64,000 bases of DNA from positions 6,117,001 through 6,181,000 of the forward strand of contig WARS01000010.1 of assembly GCA_008933995.1 (NCBI GenBank). Direction: 5' to 3'. A program made the position numbers and the translations under genes. The notes under the pieces are model-generated. The model saw nothing but the letters and a program-made list of their open reading frames with translations. It was not told where the DNA came from and made no database searches. The first letter of the stretch is position 1. Every line of letters starts with the position of its first letter. This document shows positions 1 through 13,838 of the stretch, piece by piece. This DNA comes from Datnioides undecimradiatus. Lineage: Eukaryota; Chordata; Actinopteri; Lobotiformes; Datnioididae.

Positions 1-929
1 GAGAGTAGGAAGACTAAAAATAGAGGATTTGGACATTTACCTTAAAATTCTCCACACAGGGTTTGGATGTGGAATGCCTTGCAATAGAGTTGTTATGGAG
101 TGGGAAGCCAGACCTGCAAAGGTTTAATTTTAGGAGGTTTATTGAGGATGGAAACACACATCTACACCCTGTGATCCATTCTAAATGGGACTCTACTGTA
201 GCTCATTGAAATAGCATTGAGTTGGTGTTGCGTATAGCATTTAATTGATATTAGTTGGATGACATAATAAGCACATGCATTGAGCTGTTTGACTAAGAGC
301 AAAGGGTTTCAATGATCACTGATCATAGCACTCTGTTCTTTCCACATTAAAAATTAATTCAGTCACTGAAATACTGTACTGCACCACTTCAGAATACAAA
401 TGATGCTGTGGCCAATGCTGACAAGCCAAACTAAGACTTATTACAACTAAACACATATACAGTATGAACTATGTAGCTTGTTTTTACACCTTAGATTTTG
501 CAGAGTAGCAAATCTGGTCATAATCAGTGAGTGCCCGTTCTCTTTGCACCAGCATGGGCCCGATAATTTGGAAAATAAAATGGCTGTCAGCCCCGGTCCT
601 GGGTGCGGGGTCAAAAAACATTTCGTTATATTGTTGTAAAGGTCACACTGAACCCAAAAATGATATTTGGTGCCAATGTTTTTTGTTTAGCTGCATTCAT
701 ACTAAGAAAATAGTGTAACCATGGTTTTGCTAATTATATTTGGATAAATTCTTTTCAATTTAATAATTTAAAAGAATACAGCAACACTTACTATACTATA
801 CTGTACTATACTGTCGCACAAATTGTGGCTGAGCACTATTGTGTACAACTGATTTTGGAGAAAGCAGTGACAAAAGAGGTTAACCCTTCACTGATTTCAG
901 CACCATCTACCTGTCTAGACTTCTTTAGA

Positions 930-1165
930 TTCTACATTGTTCTCTGACGGCCGAATACCCCAAAAATAATCATCTCAGTTTGAGTTGGCATACTAGGCGA
1001 GCTACGGCTCAGTCGACCGTGCCTTAGCTCACAGTGGTGGGCGTCTCTCTCCTTCTCCCTCTCACTCATTTTGCTGCATGCTGCCATTTTAACTGTTTCT
1101 GAGTGGCAGGCGGGAGGGCGGGGTTGGTAGCGGCGGCCATGATGGCGGAATTGGTACACTCACTC
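930..1165. promoter_or_regulatory. CpG-rich promoter-like patch
   Basis: A GC-rich island in AT-rich surroundings with many CpG dinucleotides. It contains GCCATGATGGCGG (1136-1148), close to the YY1 consensus often found at housekeeping start sites, and a GC-box-like GGGCGGGG just upstream. A + strand ATG at 1139 opens 34 codons and then stops, with no clear splice donor. A - strand ATG in the same motif opens a similarly short frame. It could be a decayed or alternative first exon, or a CpG-rich control element. Confidence 0.25.
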
Positions 1166-4100
1166 CTGAGCAACAGCCTCAACATCAAAGCCAAATTACA
1201 CATTAGGCTATGTTGTGGTTCAGGCCAAAACCAGGAACACTAGGTCTAGGACAAAGTATAGCATGTGATGAATGTGAAAAACACCAACAACTCACTGCAC
1301 GCACAGCAAAATAACTGCATGAGAATAACAGACTAATTATTATATTTTTCTGATTACTTAAAACTATTTGAAAAGAATAATCCTAATTATTTGCAAAAAA
1401 AAAACGTTGTCACCTGATGTCACATCTGAATAGGTTTAATTCATAATACTTTATATGTCACATAATGACTGATTTGAAGTCTCAAACATTTTTGAGAACA
1501 CAAATGAATACAAATCAAGAGAAGAGAGCATGCTGAGAAGAGTTGCACGTCTGCCACACATTACTTTCTAGCAAAATAGAATAAAATACTTTCATGAAGA
1601 AATCAGCCCTAAGTGGAAAACAACAACCACAAGATAAAAACAGCTCAGGAAGAAAAGAGTCAAGAATATTTTCCTTGTTTTACCTACAAACTGCCAGTTA
1701 AGTATCATATTTGACAAGATAAACCATATTAAAAGATTACTTACTGTGCATGACAAATGAAATGTCCAAAAGTGTATAAAAACAATCATGAGGGGAAAAA
1801 CTCAGGAATTATTTGGCGTTACAGTATATCACAGATTTAAAAAATAAAATCAATCCTCCCTCCAAGAGTGTCATCGTGGGATCAGATGAAGTAAAGTCAT
1901 CGCACATAAAATGCTGAGAAAAGTTGAAAGGTAAAGGTCAGTAATATTGTTCTCAATCTTGCACACATGTCCTGACGTCCTGTAACCGAACTGAGTTGAT
2001 TAGAAATGAAAAAGGGAAGTTTTGCCAACAAATTCATGCTCAAAGCAGATTGTGTATTATGTGGGTCACATCCATACCCCCGCCTCATTTCCCCACCCCC
2101 AACTCTGAAAATTAAAAAGAAAAAAAATGTCTTCCTTGGATGACCAGAGTGACTCCTAACCAACTACATTTGAGGTCAAAGTTCATTATGTCCCCTTGGC
2201 AACACCAGGGCAACAAGCGACGGTGTCTAGACAGGTCATGGTATCACCCCCCATGCCCAAACCACACCATCCACCCACCACCCCCTGGCTCTTTCCGGAA
2301 GGAGGTGTCAGCAGCAGCCAAGTGCAGGGTAAACAGGGCGGGGGTAAGTGGTGTGTGTGTGTGTGTTTCGGGGGGATGGCCTTTGGCCCTCGTGAGGTCG
2401 GATCAGCACCTCCACCCTTCAATGATCAAAGATGAGGATCCTCCATGCCAGGGCCTTGGTCAAAGGGGGCAGGGTCAGGAGATGAACTCTGCGTTTCTGT
2501 AATCTAGACGTGTCCAGACCCGATTGTCTTCTTTCACAGCCCAAAATGGACCCTTCCGGTGCCACTGATTACATTAGGGAGGACAGCCTCTTTTCATAGG
2601 GGCGCCCGGACAAAAGAGGCGCTTCCGTGCCCCTCGCCATCTGGTCCCAAAATAACAGAAAAGGTCCCAGGAAAAAAAGGAAAAATAAGCCCAGCCAGCA
2701 CACAGCCTTAAATAAAAGGAACGCTGTTTGAATAGATGGGATGGCTGGACAGATAAGCAAACATACAGTAAAGCCTCACACATTTACGCAGAGATTGGAA
2801 CCCAATCTAAATCAGCAAATAAAGCAGTGTACATGGGCTCTGATGAGCAGATCTGCAAATCATTGATGGATTGAAGCAGAAATGGAATTCTGCTGTGCAC
2901 CAAACAGAGAACTGTGCTACACATACATCATTATTTTTGTCAACTATCAATGCCCACAGGATTCTCATCAGTTTAAACTAATCTATGTTGTACTACTGTG
3001 AACCATGTGGATAGATTTGAGATGTAAACGGGAAGAAAAACACTAAAATATGTGATATTTTTCACTTTTTAATGCAATACAGTTGATGAAAGGGGGAAAT
3101 AATTTAGGATACGGGACAGTGTAGACTGGACAGTATGCATAACACAAATAATGAAAACACAAATTTTAGCCGAAAGGCTTCTCAACCTTGAATTAATAAA
3201 TCTGCATTGTTGATTGCCAACTAATCTACTGGTTAGTTTCATCTTGTGTCCACCTCAAACCAAGCTGTGTCAGTGTTTGGCACAGGGTGTCATCACATCT
3301 AAAATATTTAGATTTAATTAAAAAAAAAAACCCAGTGCAGCTGCTATTTGGACACAGATAATTTGCCTAATTGCGGCCCGTAATGCCTTGACAACTCCCA
3401 GAAATCCAGAAAGTGCTGATTACTAGGCCCTTATTATAGCTGAAAAATGCTGTTAAATGACACATCACATCATATCACTAACATCTGTAACAGTATTTTT
3501 GCGATTGCCTTACACAATTGAGAATCTTTTTTTTCCCCCCCCAACATATTTATGACTGTTTTATGCATGAATTGTATGTGCTGTGACACTACAGAATTAC
3601 AGCCAAACCTAAGCAAAATCAAATGAGGACATTCCCATTTAAGTTAGCAGTCATCTGGACATCTTTGCTGTCTACTTAGTGGTCTTTGACATAATCATCT
3701 GTGTTTCTGAAAATCGAATGTCAGAGGTGTAAAAAGTAGCAAATGTTAATGAAAATGTTAATTAAAATACAAAATGTTGAAATGTTGAAATAATAATCCT
3801 GATTGCATTATCTTGATTTTTTTTTTTTCAATGGCGAACGCTCAACTTTAATTCAACTTTTTTATAATTAGAGCCTGTTTGATTTTATTTGCTTATCGCA
3901 GGCATTATTGGCATATATTCTCAAAATGTAGCAATTTGGAACCTTTTTTATTCCATATGTTAAAGAATATTTAACTAAACATACTCTTCAATGAATGTTA
4001 TTTGTTCAGGAAAGCAGCCTTCTGAGTACCTTTGCACTTGCACTGCCATATTGAGACGCATACAATTGGTCTATTTTCATTTCAGCTCAAAAAGTGAATA

Positions 4101-4598
4101 TATGGGCCACTGTATTGGAAATCTGTGAATTTCTGCTCCCTAAAATTGATTTGATCATCAAGTGGTCTGTTCACTTCAGTGGCCCTTTTGAAATGTTTAC
4201 ATGTTTAACATGCTGGTGCTTCAGGTAAACTACAAGATGTATACTGTCACAAGATGTATAACTTAGGGCTTTTGTAGGTCTGTTTTGCTAACACTGATTA
4301 TATGCTCTGCTATGCATGGCTTGTTTTTCTCTCACATTCCACAAGGAAATTTGGCAAATAAACAACCTCATTAGTGGCAAAGGTGATGTTGCCCTTGATC
4401 TTGAATGGTTTTGTCAGGAGAAAGGTGAATGTGCAGCATTGAAAAGTAAAAGTTGGATTGAGTAGCCTGCCCATGTGGGACTACCAGCTTTGCTATGAAA
4501 ACTGATTTCATAACAAAGCTACAAATCCAAATTCTGCTCTTGACTGGCTCAAGCCAAGAAATGATGACAGGAGCACTGCATACAGGCACTAAAAAAAA

Positions 4599-4602
<4 letters not shown>

Positions 4603-4650
<48 letters not shown>
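4603..4650. repeat. Compound (AT)n(AC)n microsatellite
   Basis: About 14 AT units run directly into about 10 AC units, preceded by a short A-rich tract. The reading frames of alternating tyrosine and isoleucine or valine and cysteine across it are artefacts of the repeat. Confidence 0.95.
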
Positions 4651-4651
<1 letters not shown>

Positions 4652-7600
4652 TTATATAATTCCATCGGCACCAAATGACAAGGATAATATGCTTTAAGCC
4701 TCAGATTGATATTAAAGGATTCTGAAAATCTTGTCTCACTCTGTCCACCAGACATAGCAGAGAGGCCTGGACAAGGAACTAGTTCACTGTCACCTCTTTA
4801 AACTCTGGCTATACCTGCACACAGCAGGAATACAGTCAGTACAATACAACCAGCTACAGCACTGCATTCTCTTTTAAATGAATGCACATATTCAAGGTTT
4901 CAGATAGACCTGTCATCCTAACTTTGAATGTAGATATGGGGATTTATAAAAACTCAAACTAATAGTATTGCCAGAACAAATTGGCATTTTAATGAATCAT
5001 GAGATATATGGTGGAGCTAGGGCAAACAGGATACCCAAGGTAAAACTCAAAAAGACTATTTTTGATAAAGATTCTCATATCAGCTACAAAATCCACAGAA
5101 ATTATGTAAAGCTGATTTTAAGTACTGGAATTTCATGTAATTTTAATACCATCTTAAATTGCTTTAGTGTTGAATATACAGTATTCTCAACCGGACATTT
5201 TTTATGCAAGTTATTACATAAAACAGGCGAACTGTTACCTTCTAACTTTCTGCTATATACAGGTCTTCATTTTTCCACCTTGTCCACTGTTTCATTCTTT
5301 AATGTACATCACATCAGGGACCAAAACTTTATGTTGAATGTTTTAATCCATATTTAAAGTTAAAGTTCAAAGAAAACTGAAATGTATGAAAATAAAAAAA
5401 AGCAATAAAAAAAAAACTGCAGTTACACACCAACCAACCGCGAGTGGTCAAACTGCACAGTTAAATAAGCAGATTCTTAAAAATGAACTGAATGCGAATG
5501 ATAGTCTACTGGTGTGATTTCTGACAGCTATATCCCAAAAAGACTGGAAATTACTGTAGACTTCAATGTCTTAAAAGACCTACTTCAAACATGACAACAA
5601 TCTCTTCTCATCCCTGCTGTGATGCAGCAACATCCTGCAAGTATTTTACATCTGACTTTTTTATGTCTGACTTTTCCAGGAGTAGCAGTTAATATAAAAA
5701 TAATGTGAAGAGAACAAACTGCAGCAGGTGAGGTGCTGCAATCTGTCTGATATTTGTGTGATAAAGCTCAATAAGAAAATAAGTCTTTTTTCAGATACCA
5801 AATAAAAATTGCACATGTTCCAAGCTTCAGAGATAAGGCATATAATTGGTCTTTAATTCTGATGACCTACTATACTGACATGCATTAAAGCAAGCATCTG
5901 ATATACATCAACATGAATTGGATGGTCAGTTGCCAACTATATTGGTTGTCCTTTCTAATGCACACTTGTGCCTGCTTTGGTTCCCTTCAGGACTGAAAGT
6001 CAAACCTCTAAAAAAACAAAACAAACACACCAACTGGTGTGGCTGAGGTTGCTTTTCTTTGTTCTTTGTTTGCTCAGAAAGTACTTTTTGGCCTTGCAAT
6101 TATTGATAAAAAACAGTCAGAAAAAAGGCCTGTAGACCAGAAGAGAATACAAAATGCAAAGTGAGTTAAGGTCAAACTGTTTGTGAAGTTTTGTTGAGGT
6201 GAGTTGCAGCAAGATGACAATTTACTGGTAAACTGTGCAAAAGTAAAATATTGCTCTAAACATGAGGAAATCAGATACACACTGTAGGTATCAGCCAGTT
6301 ATTATTCACACAACTGCTATTTTAGAAATTCACTTAATGCATTTGAACTTTCTGTACCGCTGCAACACCAGCATAAATGTTAAAATTTGCTTTACTATAA
6401 CCTCAGACAATTGTACACTGAAGTCTTACAAAACAGAAAAGTGTTTTATATTCATGAACTACTTTTGTCAAGCAGGTAGTGTGGAGAAAAAAATAACGCA
6501 GGGGAATGAGATTCACAGCCAGAACTGAAGCAAATGATCATACACCATGTTCCTTCAATGCTAAATGTTTTTTCCCAAAACATTTAAGAAAAACAGTTTG
6601 GACAAAATGGAAAAAAAAACCCAAACTCTTCCACCAACAGGTCATGCCAAAACATCTGACAACTACTGTCCACTGAAAAACAGTGTTTCCAGAACTTTCT
6701 CTCCAATGCTCTGACTTCCTCAACTCTCCTTCTGTCTCAGTGAAGACAGCAACACTACCAAACTCTCAATCCTGTGCATCATCTACTTCTTATTCTTTGT
6801 TTTTGGGTAAATAAAATCTAAATAACAACAGCATTATCAAGTCCAGCCCACTACTGATTCATTGTGCATGTGTCTGTTGGGGGTTGCACATAACTGGCAG
6901 ACACCAGCTCAGTTGCACAACAGAGGGATAAGTGAAGTGAGTGTGACATATAGAGGGCAGGTGGTGCCAGTCAAGTGAAGTACACAAGCGTAGTCCCAAT
7001 CTGTAGTTTCTTAGCTCCATAATTAGTTATTTTTCCATAGCAATCTCCAAATTATGTCATCAGCCCTTACAGAGTACTCATTATTCACTGCAACAAACAA
7101 GCTGGAAATAACACTCAATCCTATGGAGACCTGAGAAATGCGTTCCAGGGAGGGACTCGAGTCGCTGTGTGAAACCAACAAGAACCAACACGACACCTGG
7201 CATTTTCCAGCTAAAGTGGGCTGTTGCACACTGCTGAGCACAATGGCAAGACATGCTTCTTAATTGTGCAGGTTTGAAAGTACAGAAAAAATACACATAT
7301 GGTTGTCCATATAAAGGCTTAAAAACCTGCTGCTGTTTTATTTTGGATAAACATCTTTCTTTTTTCTTTTTTTTTTTAAATAGACCTGATTGATTTTTGT
7401 ACATCTGAAAGAGCAAAAACATTTACCAAAGTTACTGTGGCTTGGCAGGAGGTCAAAGTTATATTTGAAATGTAAATCATGCCCATTTACAGCAGCCATC
7501 TAGCCAGTGTTTGCCTATAGTTAATGCTCTTTTTAAAAGGCAATGGCCAACTACATTCAACAGTTTAAAAATATTTTGAAACCTCAAAGAAAATATAATC

Positions 7601-9029
7601 ACACACAAGAAAAGAGGAAGGAGTATCAATAAGTAAATTCTTTTCTTGAGAAGCTTTCAATGTGTCCATACACTGATATTGTAAAAAGCACCATGGGACC
7701 CATGAGCTCAGTCCACATTAAAAAAGAAAGTTGCTTAAACATTGAAAGGGTTACACTTTAATATAAATATTTTTTTACTCATTTGTCATAGCGTGCCAAT
7801 TAAGCACCAATCATAATTATTTTACCTTTTGAGGTACCACTTAATTAATGCTGCATGTTTGTTATAAAGAAACTTTACAACTTGCTTTGTTGTAATCTTG
7901 CAAGTATGGGGACACCAGTACTCAGTTTGCACGGTGCCAGAGATTCACTGTTTGTGATTATTATTAAAATATGTAGTTAAAGGTAAAAGTAAGATTGGAC
8001 CTCAATATCAATCTACTTTTTTGATTTTCAATATTTCTATTGAATCATTGCTTTTTCAACAAAAAATATGGTCTCATTGATAAATACTCGAATAAACAAA
8101 AGTGTTAAGATCAAACAAAAGTGATCAGAGGATCAAGTTCAAACAAAATCTCATTGTGTTCATTTAAATACCTAAATGAATCATTTTATAATTTCTGAGC
8201 CTTTATATTGTTCTCCACATTTCTACATAACATGTTTTAAGTTTCATTTTATGAAGAATGATTTAACATCCTGAGTTATCATTTATTCATCTTTTGCATT
8301 ATTCAGTCAGTCAATCACTGCTCAGACTAAATTCAGTTTCAGACATTTCATGAGGAGAGAATCAAAATGAGTAAAAGTTTCTTCTGTCACAGAGCCAAGT
8401 GGCAAACTGCTGCAATTGCCATCTACAGGGTCAATTTTTACTCCAAGCCAACACTGATGTGAAAGATTTCAGTGATGATGCTTTAACATCAAAGAGGTCT
8501 ATAGTATATAGTTTAGTGAAGAGGATGAAGAGAATTTCTATTGGCAAAATAAACAGTTGGAGCTATTCGGTTTGTGTTATGAATATCAGTTAATGTGAAG
8601 AAATATTTTGAAAGAAGAAACTGAGATAAAGTCCTGTGAAACTGATACAATGCCTGCATTTAGGAAATCATGCATTTCCAGGAACAATTGACATGGACCC
8701 TGACTTAGAGTAAGTGCAAACATTTTAAAGAGGGTAATTAGTTAACAGTTAAAGGCAGTAATCACCTTGTGAAGAAGATAAAAGGACTCAAAGGAAAACA
8801 AACTGGAAATGGGCTGGTACCATTCACATCACAGTCAGATTCTAGGGGTCATGTGCTAAGTCCTGTTAAGAGCCTCAAAGGGCAAATGCTGCACATTGAG
8901 CACCTTTGTGTGAGTGTTTGGAAACACAGGCAGATTTTAAACACACAAACATGAAAAATATCAATTTCACATTTGGTTTAACGCTTTCACACTTTGTGTC
9001 ACTGACACCCAGAGAGAAGGGCTGTGGAA

Positions 9030-9570
9030 GACAAAACACAGCTCCTGGATAAGGATCAAGTTAATGCCTATCAATTAGGATCAAAAAGGGATTAACTGGC
9101 ATGGATGCAGCGGTAGGATGGGGGCCCATGCAAAGTCATTGAATACTAGGGGTCACACCCCTGACTTCATTAGGCCTGACCTTTCCACGCCATTGTGTGA
9201 CAGGAAAGAGACCCTGCAGTCTGTGTTTCCACTTTACCCATCGTAGATGGCTTACGGAGAGTCAAATATGAGACATGCAGAAAAGCTGTTTGAGATCAGT
9301 GGAATATGAAATATTCACTTTCAAAGTCCAGGGAGACTTATTAGGGTACTGCAACTTGGTGCAGGTGGGTGTTTACTCATCAACCCCCAACCTCCCTGCA
9401 AAGGAAATCATTTTTTTCACCTCAGAGAGGAGTGAGATTTACTAATTAGTCATGGTGCGGCCTCCCCTTGCTATGATGTACCGCAGGGTTGACGAGCTCT
9501 AACTCTGCCTTGCCGTCTTAATTCATCAAAAGGTCAAATGGCAAAGTGAAAGCAGGTATTCCAGGTGTGT
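9030..9570. promoter_or_regulatory. Candidate conserved regulatory block
   Basis: Base composition is balanced and free of simple repeats, unlike the flanks. It carries the 10-bp homeodomain palindrome ACTAATTAGT (9441-9450) and a CAATTAGG core near 9076. No open frame spans it. It is named a regulatory candidate only from composition and motif content. Confidence 0.3.
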
Positions 9571-9687
9571 CTAAATAAGCCCCAATTAGGTAAAAATGCA
9601 AACACACCTTCAAGTCTCACATGTCCAACTTGGAAGGAAACTTTCAGTAAAGCTCCTGAAAAGGGGAAATTTTAATGCTGTGGTGAG

Positions 9688-9712
9688 TTTTTTTTTTTTT
9701 TTTTTTTTTTTT
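9688..9712. repeat. Poly-T tract
   Basis: About 25 consecutive T residues. It may be the tail of an old retroposed sequence on the - strand, but nothing recognisable flanks it. Confidence 0.9.
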
Positions 9713-10906
9713 ACATATTCATTACATAAAGAAAGAGAAATAAGAGCAACGGAGAGAAATCCTAGGATGTCAGCATTTACAGAAGTCCACAACTATAGAC
9801 TGTACCTCTTAATGTTAAACCAGGTTAAAAGTAGTCGCTGCAACATAATTTTTACTGCTGAAATTCAATGAGGAGAGACCTTAGACAAACTGTATAACTT
9901 GTTCAAAAAGGCCTAAATTCAGAGCTAAGCAGATGAGAAATGATCACAAACTGTTTCACTTCATTCAGCCTGGTTCTCAGAGTACCATATTACAGACTGA
10001 CCAGATGTTTGTAACAATCACGTTACTGTTCATCTGTACCGTACCCTAAATAACTGAATTGATCCTGGATTAAGATGTGTACCAAAGTAAACAAATATCT
10101 GCAGATTAGTCATTATGTGAATGTTTTTGTATGTCTTAATTTAACTGTCAGGCAGTAAAATCCACTATTGGTGAAGCTTTATAAAGACTATAGGGGTACA
10201 CAGACACTATGTACTTTATATTCAGCCTGTCATACCAAAGGTGAACAGGGTCAGGAGCCCCCTGAGTTAGATAACTAGCGTTGACCCATTCTTATCAACA
10301 GCAACCAGTTCATGGCAACTTTTAGTTTTAAGTGGTACAAAAACAATTCAATCTTGAGTTTTCATGAAACACGGACCCCTGCTATTCTAATCTTCATGCA
10401 GCACTGTGCAGTAGTTTCAATGCTTATATGCAACCATTTTGCTGCTTTGTTAAAAAATTCCAACTGGACTTAATGGAAAAGGTCTCATTCCAGCCACATG
10501 TGTAAGAACTCTGTGAAAGTTAAGAGTTAAGTAAAATAGCAGAAGTTCATCTCGGGCCAAGAGTTTCCTTCCAGAAAGTAAGTGCTTGTTCGTGCTGCTG
10601 TTCAGTTTAAGCAGGCATGCAGCTTTGCACAGCAGTCAAACAGTGGTCACCCAGGCCTACAGCCTTCTTTGTACCGTTTATGAGGGTGATATAGATGAGC
10701 ACACTCCATTTAAAAGTCAGTGGTGGATTTTCAGTCAAATTAAAACAGGAAGTATTGCTGAAGCTGTCAATGCTATGCAGCTGAGTGGGAAAGGACATGC
10801 TGCATGTGCACATCTTAAAGACTGACTGGGTCGCAAACAGTGGAAAACAAATGCAGGCAAACATTCAAACAACACTGCAGTTGTAGAAAAGAAGTTATTT
10901 ACTTAC

Positions 10907-11031
10907 CTTTTGCGAAGCCCCTAAAATCTGTGTTTTAACAATTGAAATGTACAGTATCGTCATTGTGCAATGCGTCCTTCTAATGAGGAACTAATATTCA
11001 CGTCACAGTAATGGTGATCTTGTGGCTGCAC
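10907..11031 (-). ncRNA. Possible fifth exon, 125 nt
   Basis: The donor CAAAAG|GTAAGTAA is excellent. The proposed acceptor GAATTTCAG lacks a long pyrimidine tract, so the 5' boundary is weak. Both frames that are open upstream meet stops here. Confidence 0.25.
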
Positions 11032-13768
11032 CTGAAATTCAAAACTTCTGCTCAATGAGTGAGTAGTGTGTTGTGTTGGTGCTAACACTATCTCCAGGCA
11101 AAGATCTTACTATTGACCCAGGACCAATTTCATACTTTAAAAATTGTGTTTGGGCAGAGAAAAAGATAGGCTGCAAAATACACCCAATAAACAAGTCACT
11201 CTTAATTGTTCTGATATTAGAGCATTATGAATACGGTAACAAGGGAAAAACAGTCAAGTGGAACTGATCGGCAAAAATACTCAATCTAAACAAAACAAAA
11301 AACGCTGCATGCTATCAGCAGTGTTTATGGTAAACCGAACTAAAAGTATGAACAACTGTTTAATACAATCAAGATTTCCTTTTGATGTTTGACAACAGCT
11401 GAAATAATTTGGTGCAGGCGTGCCTGATTACAACTGTAAAAAGTCCACACTGTCAACATTATTATTGAAACATTTTTTGTTTTACACCATCTACAAAAGG
11501 TCAACAGGTTTGAGCGTGCAAAAATATAAACAATGTTAAAAAAATGCTTGGTAATTCTGACCTGCCTCCATTCCCTTATGAAACCACACTACATGCATAA
11601 ACCCAAAGTGCCTTTTCTCTCTCTATTTTCATGGCAACAGAGCGGAGGCCCAGCTTAATATGTTACTGACAGCCACTGTTGTGTTACGTGGCATCAGAAC
11701 ACAGTGTAGCTTTCACACAAGGTCTTAACAGTGGACGAAAACAAATTCAGGAGGTTAAGGTCACCTACACCTTTCAAGGAGTAAAGTTAGCAGCTCTACA
11801 TCACAATATACAGTTCCTTTAGATAACTGTTACAGTGGGAATATTTTAAAATTTAAATTACATTGACTTTCTATGCAACTTTATTATAAAAACATACAGA
11901 AATACTTTTTAGAGTAGAAATCTTCAATTAATGAAATATATTTAAGTATCGCACTCGCTTTAATTGCTGTAATCATCAGTAAGCATTATATACATAAACA
12001 GTATAATATTTTATCAGATTAATTCGATATTAGAAAAAGAATGTGTGTGTAGCTTTGCAGCAGAAATGGCATCACGCATAATTCAGCAATAGTTGCAAAA
12101 TTATATAATTTTGAAATTTATGCATAACATGATCGCACAAATCACACACAAATTAGCCACCTGACATTTAATATTATTAGTTGCTCAGGTGTAATATCAA
12201 AAAACAATTTGTGTGAAAAATTGTTTATAATGGCCGACTCGCTTTGTTATCGTGTATATATTAGAGTATTTCAAACATGCAGTAACACAATTTAACTACG
12301 TTGAGAAGTATAACACCTCTAATATTCATCCGATTTAAATTTTCAAATCACAAGACGAAATCACTGAACGTATCAAAAAATTATCTTTGTGTTGCTTTTG
12401 ATAATATTTTTTACTTTGTACGATTGATCCACCACCTTATGGTTTTGATGAACTTGGATAATTTCTGCAATTAAAAATATTAAATAAACAGCAAGCAACA
12501 TTTTCATAGCAATAATTTTACTTCATACTATTATTATATTGTTGCAGGGCATTATATAATAATGTGGAATAGAATGACTGCTTCAACATTTTATTCAAAT
12601 CTTCATCGATTTTAAGTAAATCATATCAAATATTCCATCGAAAGCATTTGTAGGATAGTTTTTAAAAAGTATGGAAATAAAATAGGAACCTTTTAGGATA
12701 AAATCTAAATTCTTGTGCAAATAAAAATGAATCGCGCTGCGCTTAACAAAAAGTAAAAAATATAAACTGCAATTCAGTAGAGTTATTTTTCACATGTGCC
12801 CGTTTGTTCGGCATTATTTTCAAATCTCCACTGAAAAGTTTGTTTCCTCCACAAAAAGTGGTGCCGTTTTCTAGCAGGATCTTCGCTGCGAGTTCAGATT
12901 TCATTTTCTACAAGCTACATTAGAGTTCATCTCTTTTGCCACTGCCTAAACCTAAAATGGATGCTGCTGGCTTAGACTTAGCGATGGCTAGGACCAGCTA
13001 AGGGTCACAGCTGTGCAGTTGTGCTTTTAGGAGAGAACAGGCAAATGGATCCATGTTTTGGCAGGCTGCCAGGGGGCTCCTTAAAATACAGTGAAGGCCT
13101 TGATTTAAAATATGCCACACCAATGTCAAAGGAAACTGCGTCATTACGCAGCAGAGGCTGGTGAGATAAACAACCCACCGTTTACAACAGACAATGGCAG
13201 GTGCTGCTCCTGTACAGAACAATGCTTTGAAACATGCTCAAATTTTACTCTGTATGTGCACAGAAATAACCCAAGAAATCTTTTCATTACAGCTCAGGCA
13301 GCATTAGAGCCTAGATGAAAGCCTGTTTTCTCCAGACATCATCATGATGTTAGACCCCGTGACTGCACTGTGGGTGGAGACAATGAACCAATAGGAAAAC
13401 AGGATGAAGATTCAGAGCCCTTCTTGCATCAGCATTTTCCGGCTAAGCCTCAAGTGAAAGTTACGAGATCCATATCCATGATTATCTTATGAAGAGATCA
13501 CAAATCTGCGTTAATAAAAAATGATTGCTGCTGACGAGTGAATGACAGCACTGAATTTGATTAGCCATTTCTCACCATCATATCATGTAGAATTGGCATT
13601 GCAAGCCAGAGCTGAAGCTCCATAAACACTGGTCTGTGCAGCGGACTGATATTTCCCTCAGGCAATCACATTCACTCACTACAGCACCTTAAAGCATTCC
13701 TGGAATTGCTCTTCTCAACTTTAACGTGCCCAAATGTGCTTTAATGAACAGGTCAACACAGATCTTAC
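11032..13768. other. AT-rich non-coding stretch
   Basis: Very AT-rich between about 11.8 and 12.8 kb. No frame or splice pair is convincing. If the divergent transcript is real, this is one of its introns. Confidence 0.5.
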
Positions 13769-13838
13769 CATTTGAGGCAGACACGCTCCAGCATCGAAGA
13801 CATGAAGGCATGACAGGCTGCAAGAAACCGGGGATCTC
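13769..13838 (-). ncRNA. Candidate fourth exon, 70 nt
   Basis: The acceptor TTTTTCTCAG and donor AAATG|GTAAGA are both good. It begins with the same GAGATC hexamer as the third segment. In one frame it reads like an amphipathic helical peptide, but I recognise no family. Confidence 0.4.

Larger units (their letters stand above)
1..10906. other. Intergenic region left of the rbm33 divergent unit
   Basis: No reading frame here has the length, splice context or familiar motifs of a gene. The longest frame (4968-5357, 129 codons) is AT-rich and unrecognised. I searched by eye for canopy (cnpy1) cysteine motifs, because CNPY1 flanks RBM33 in mammals, and found none; if present it lies further left. 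Things seen inside: a CpG-rich patch near 930-1165, a GC-rich stretch at about 2140-2640 with a (GT)9 run at 2350-2367, a compound microsatellite at 4.6 kb, and a regulatory-looking block at about 9030-9570. The remainder is AT-rich with scattered A or T runs. Confidence 0.6.

Noticed and set aside
4968-5357. 129-codon frame in the left intergenic region
   Set aside because: AT-rich codons, no family resemblance and no promoter or splice context.
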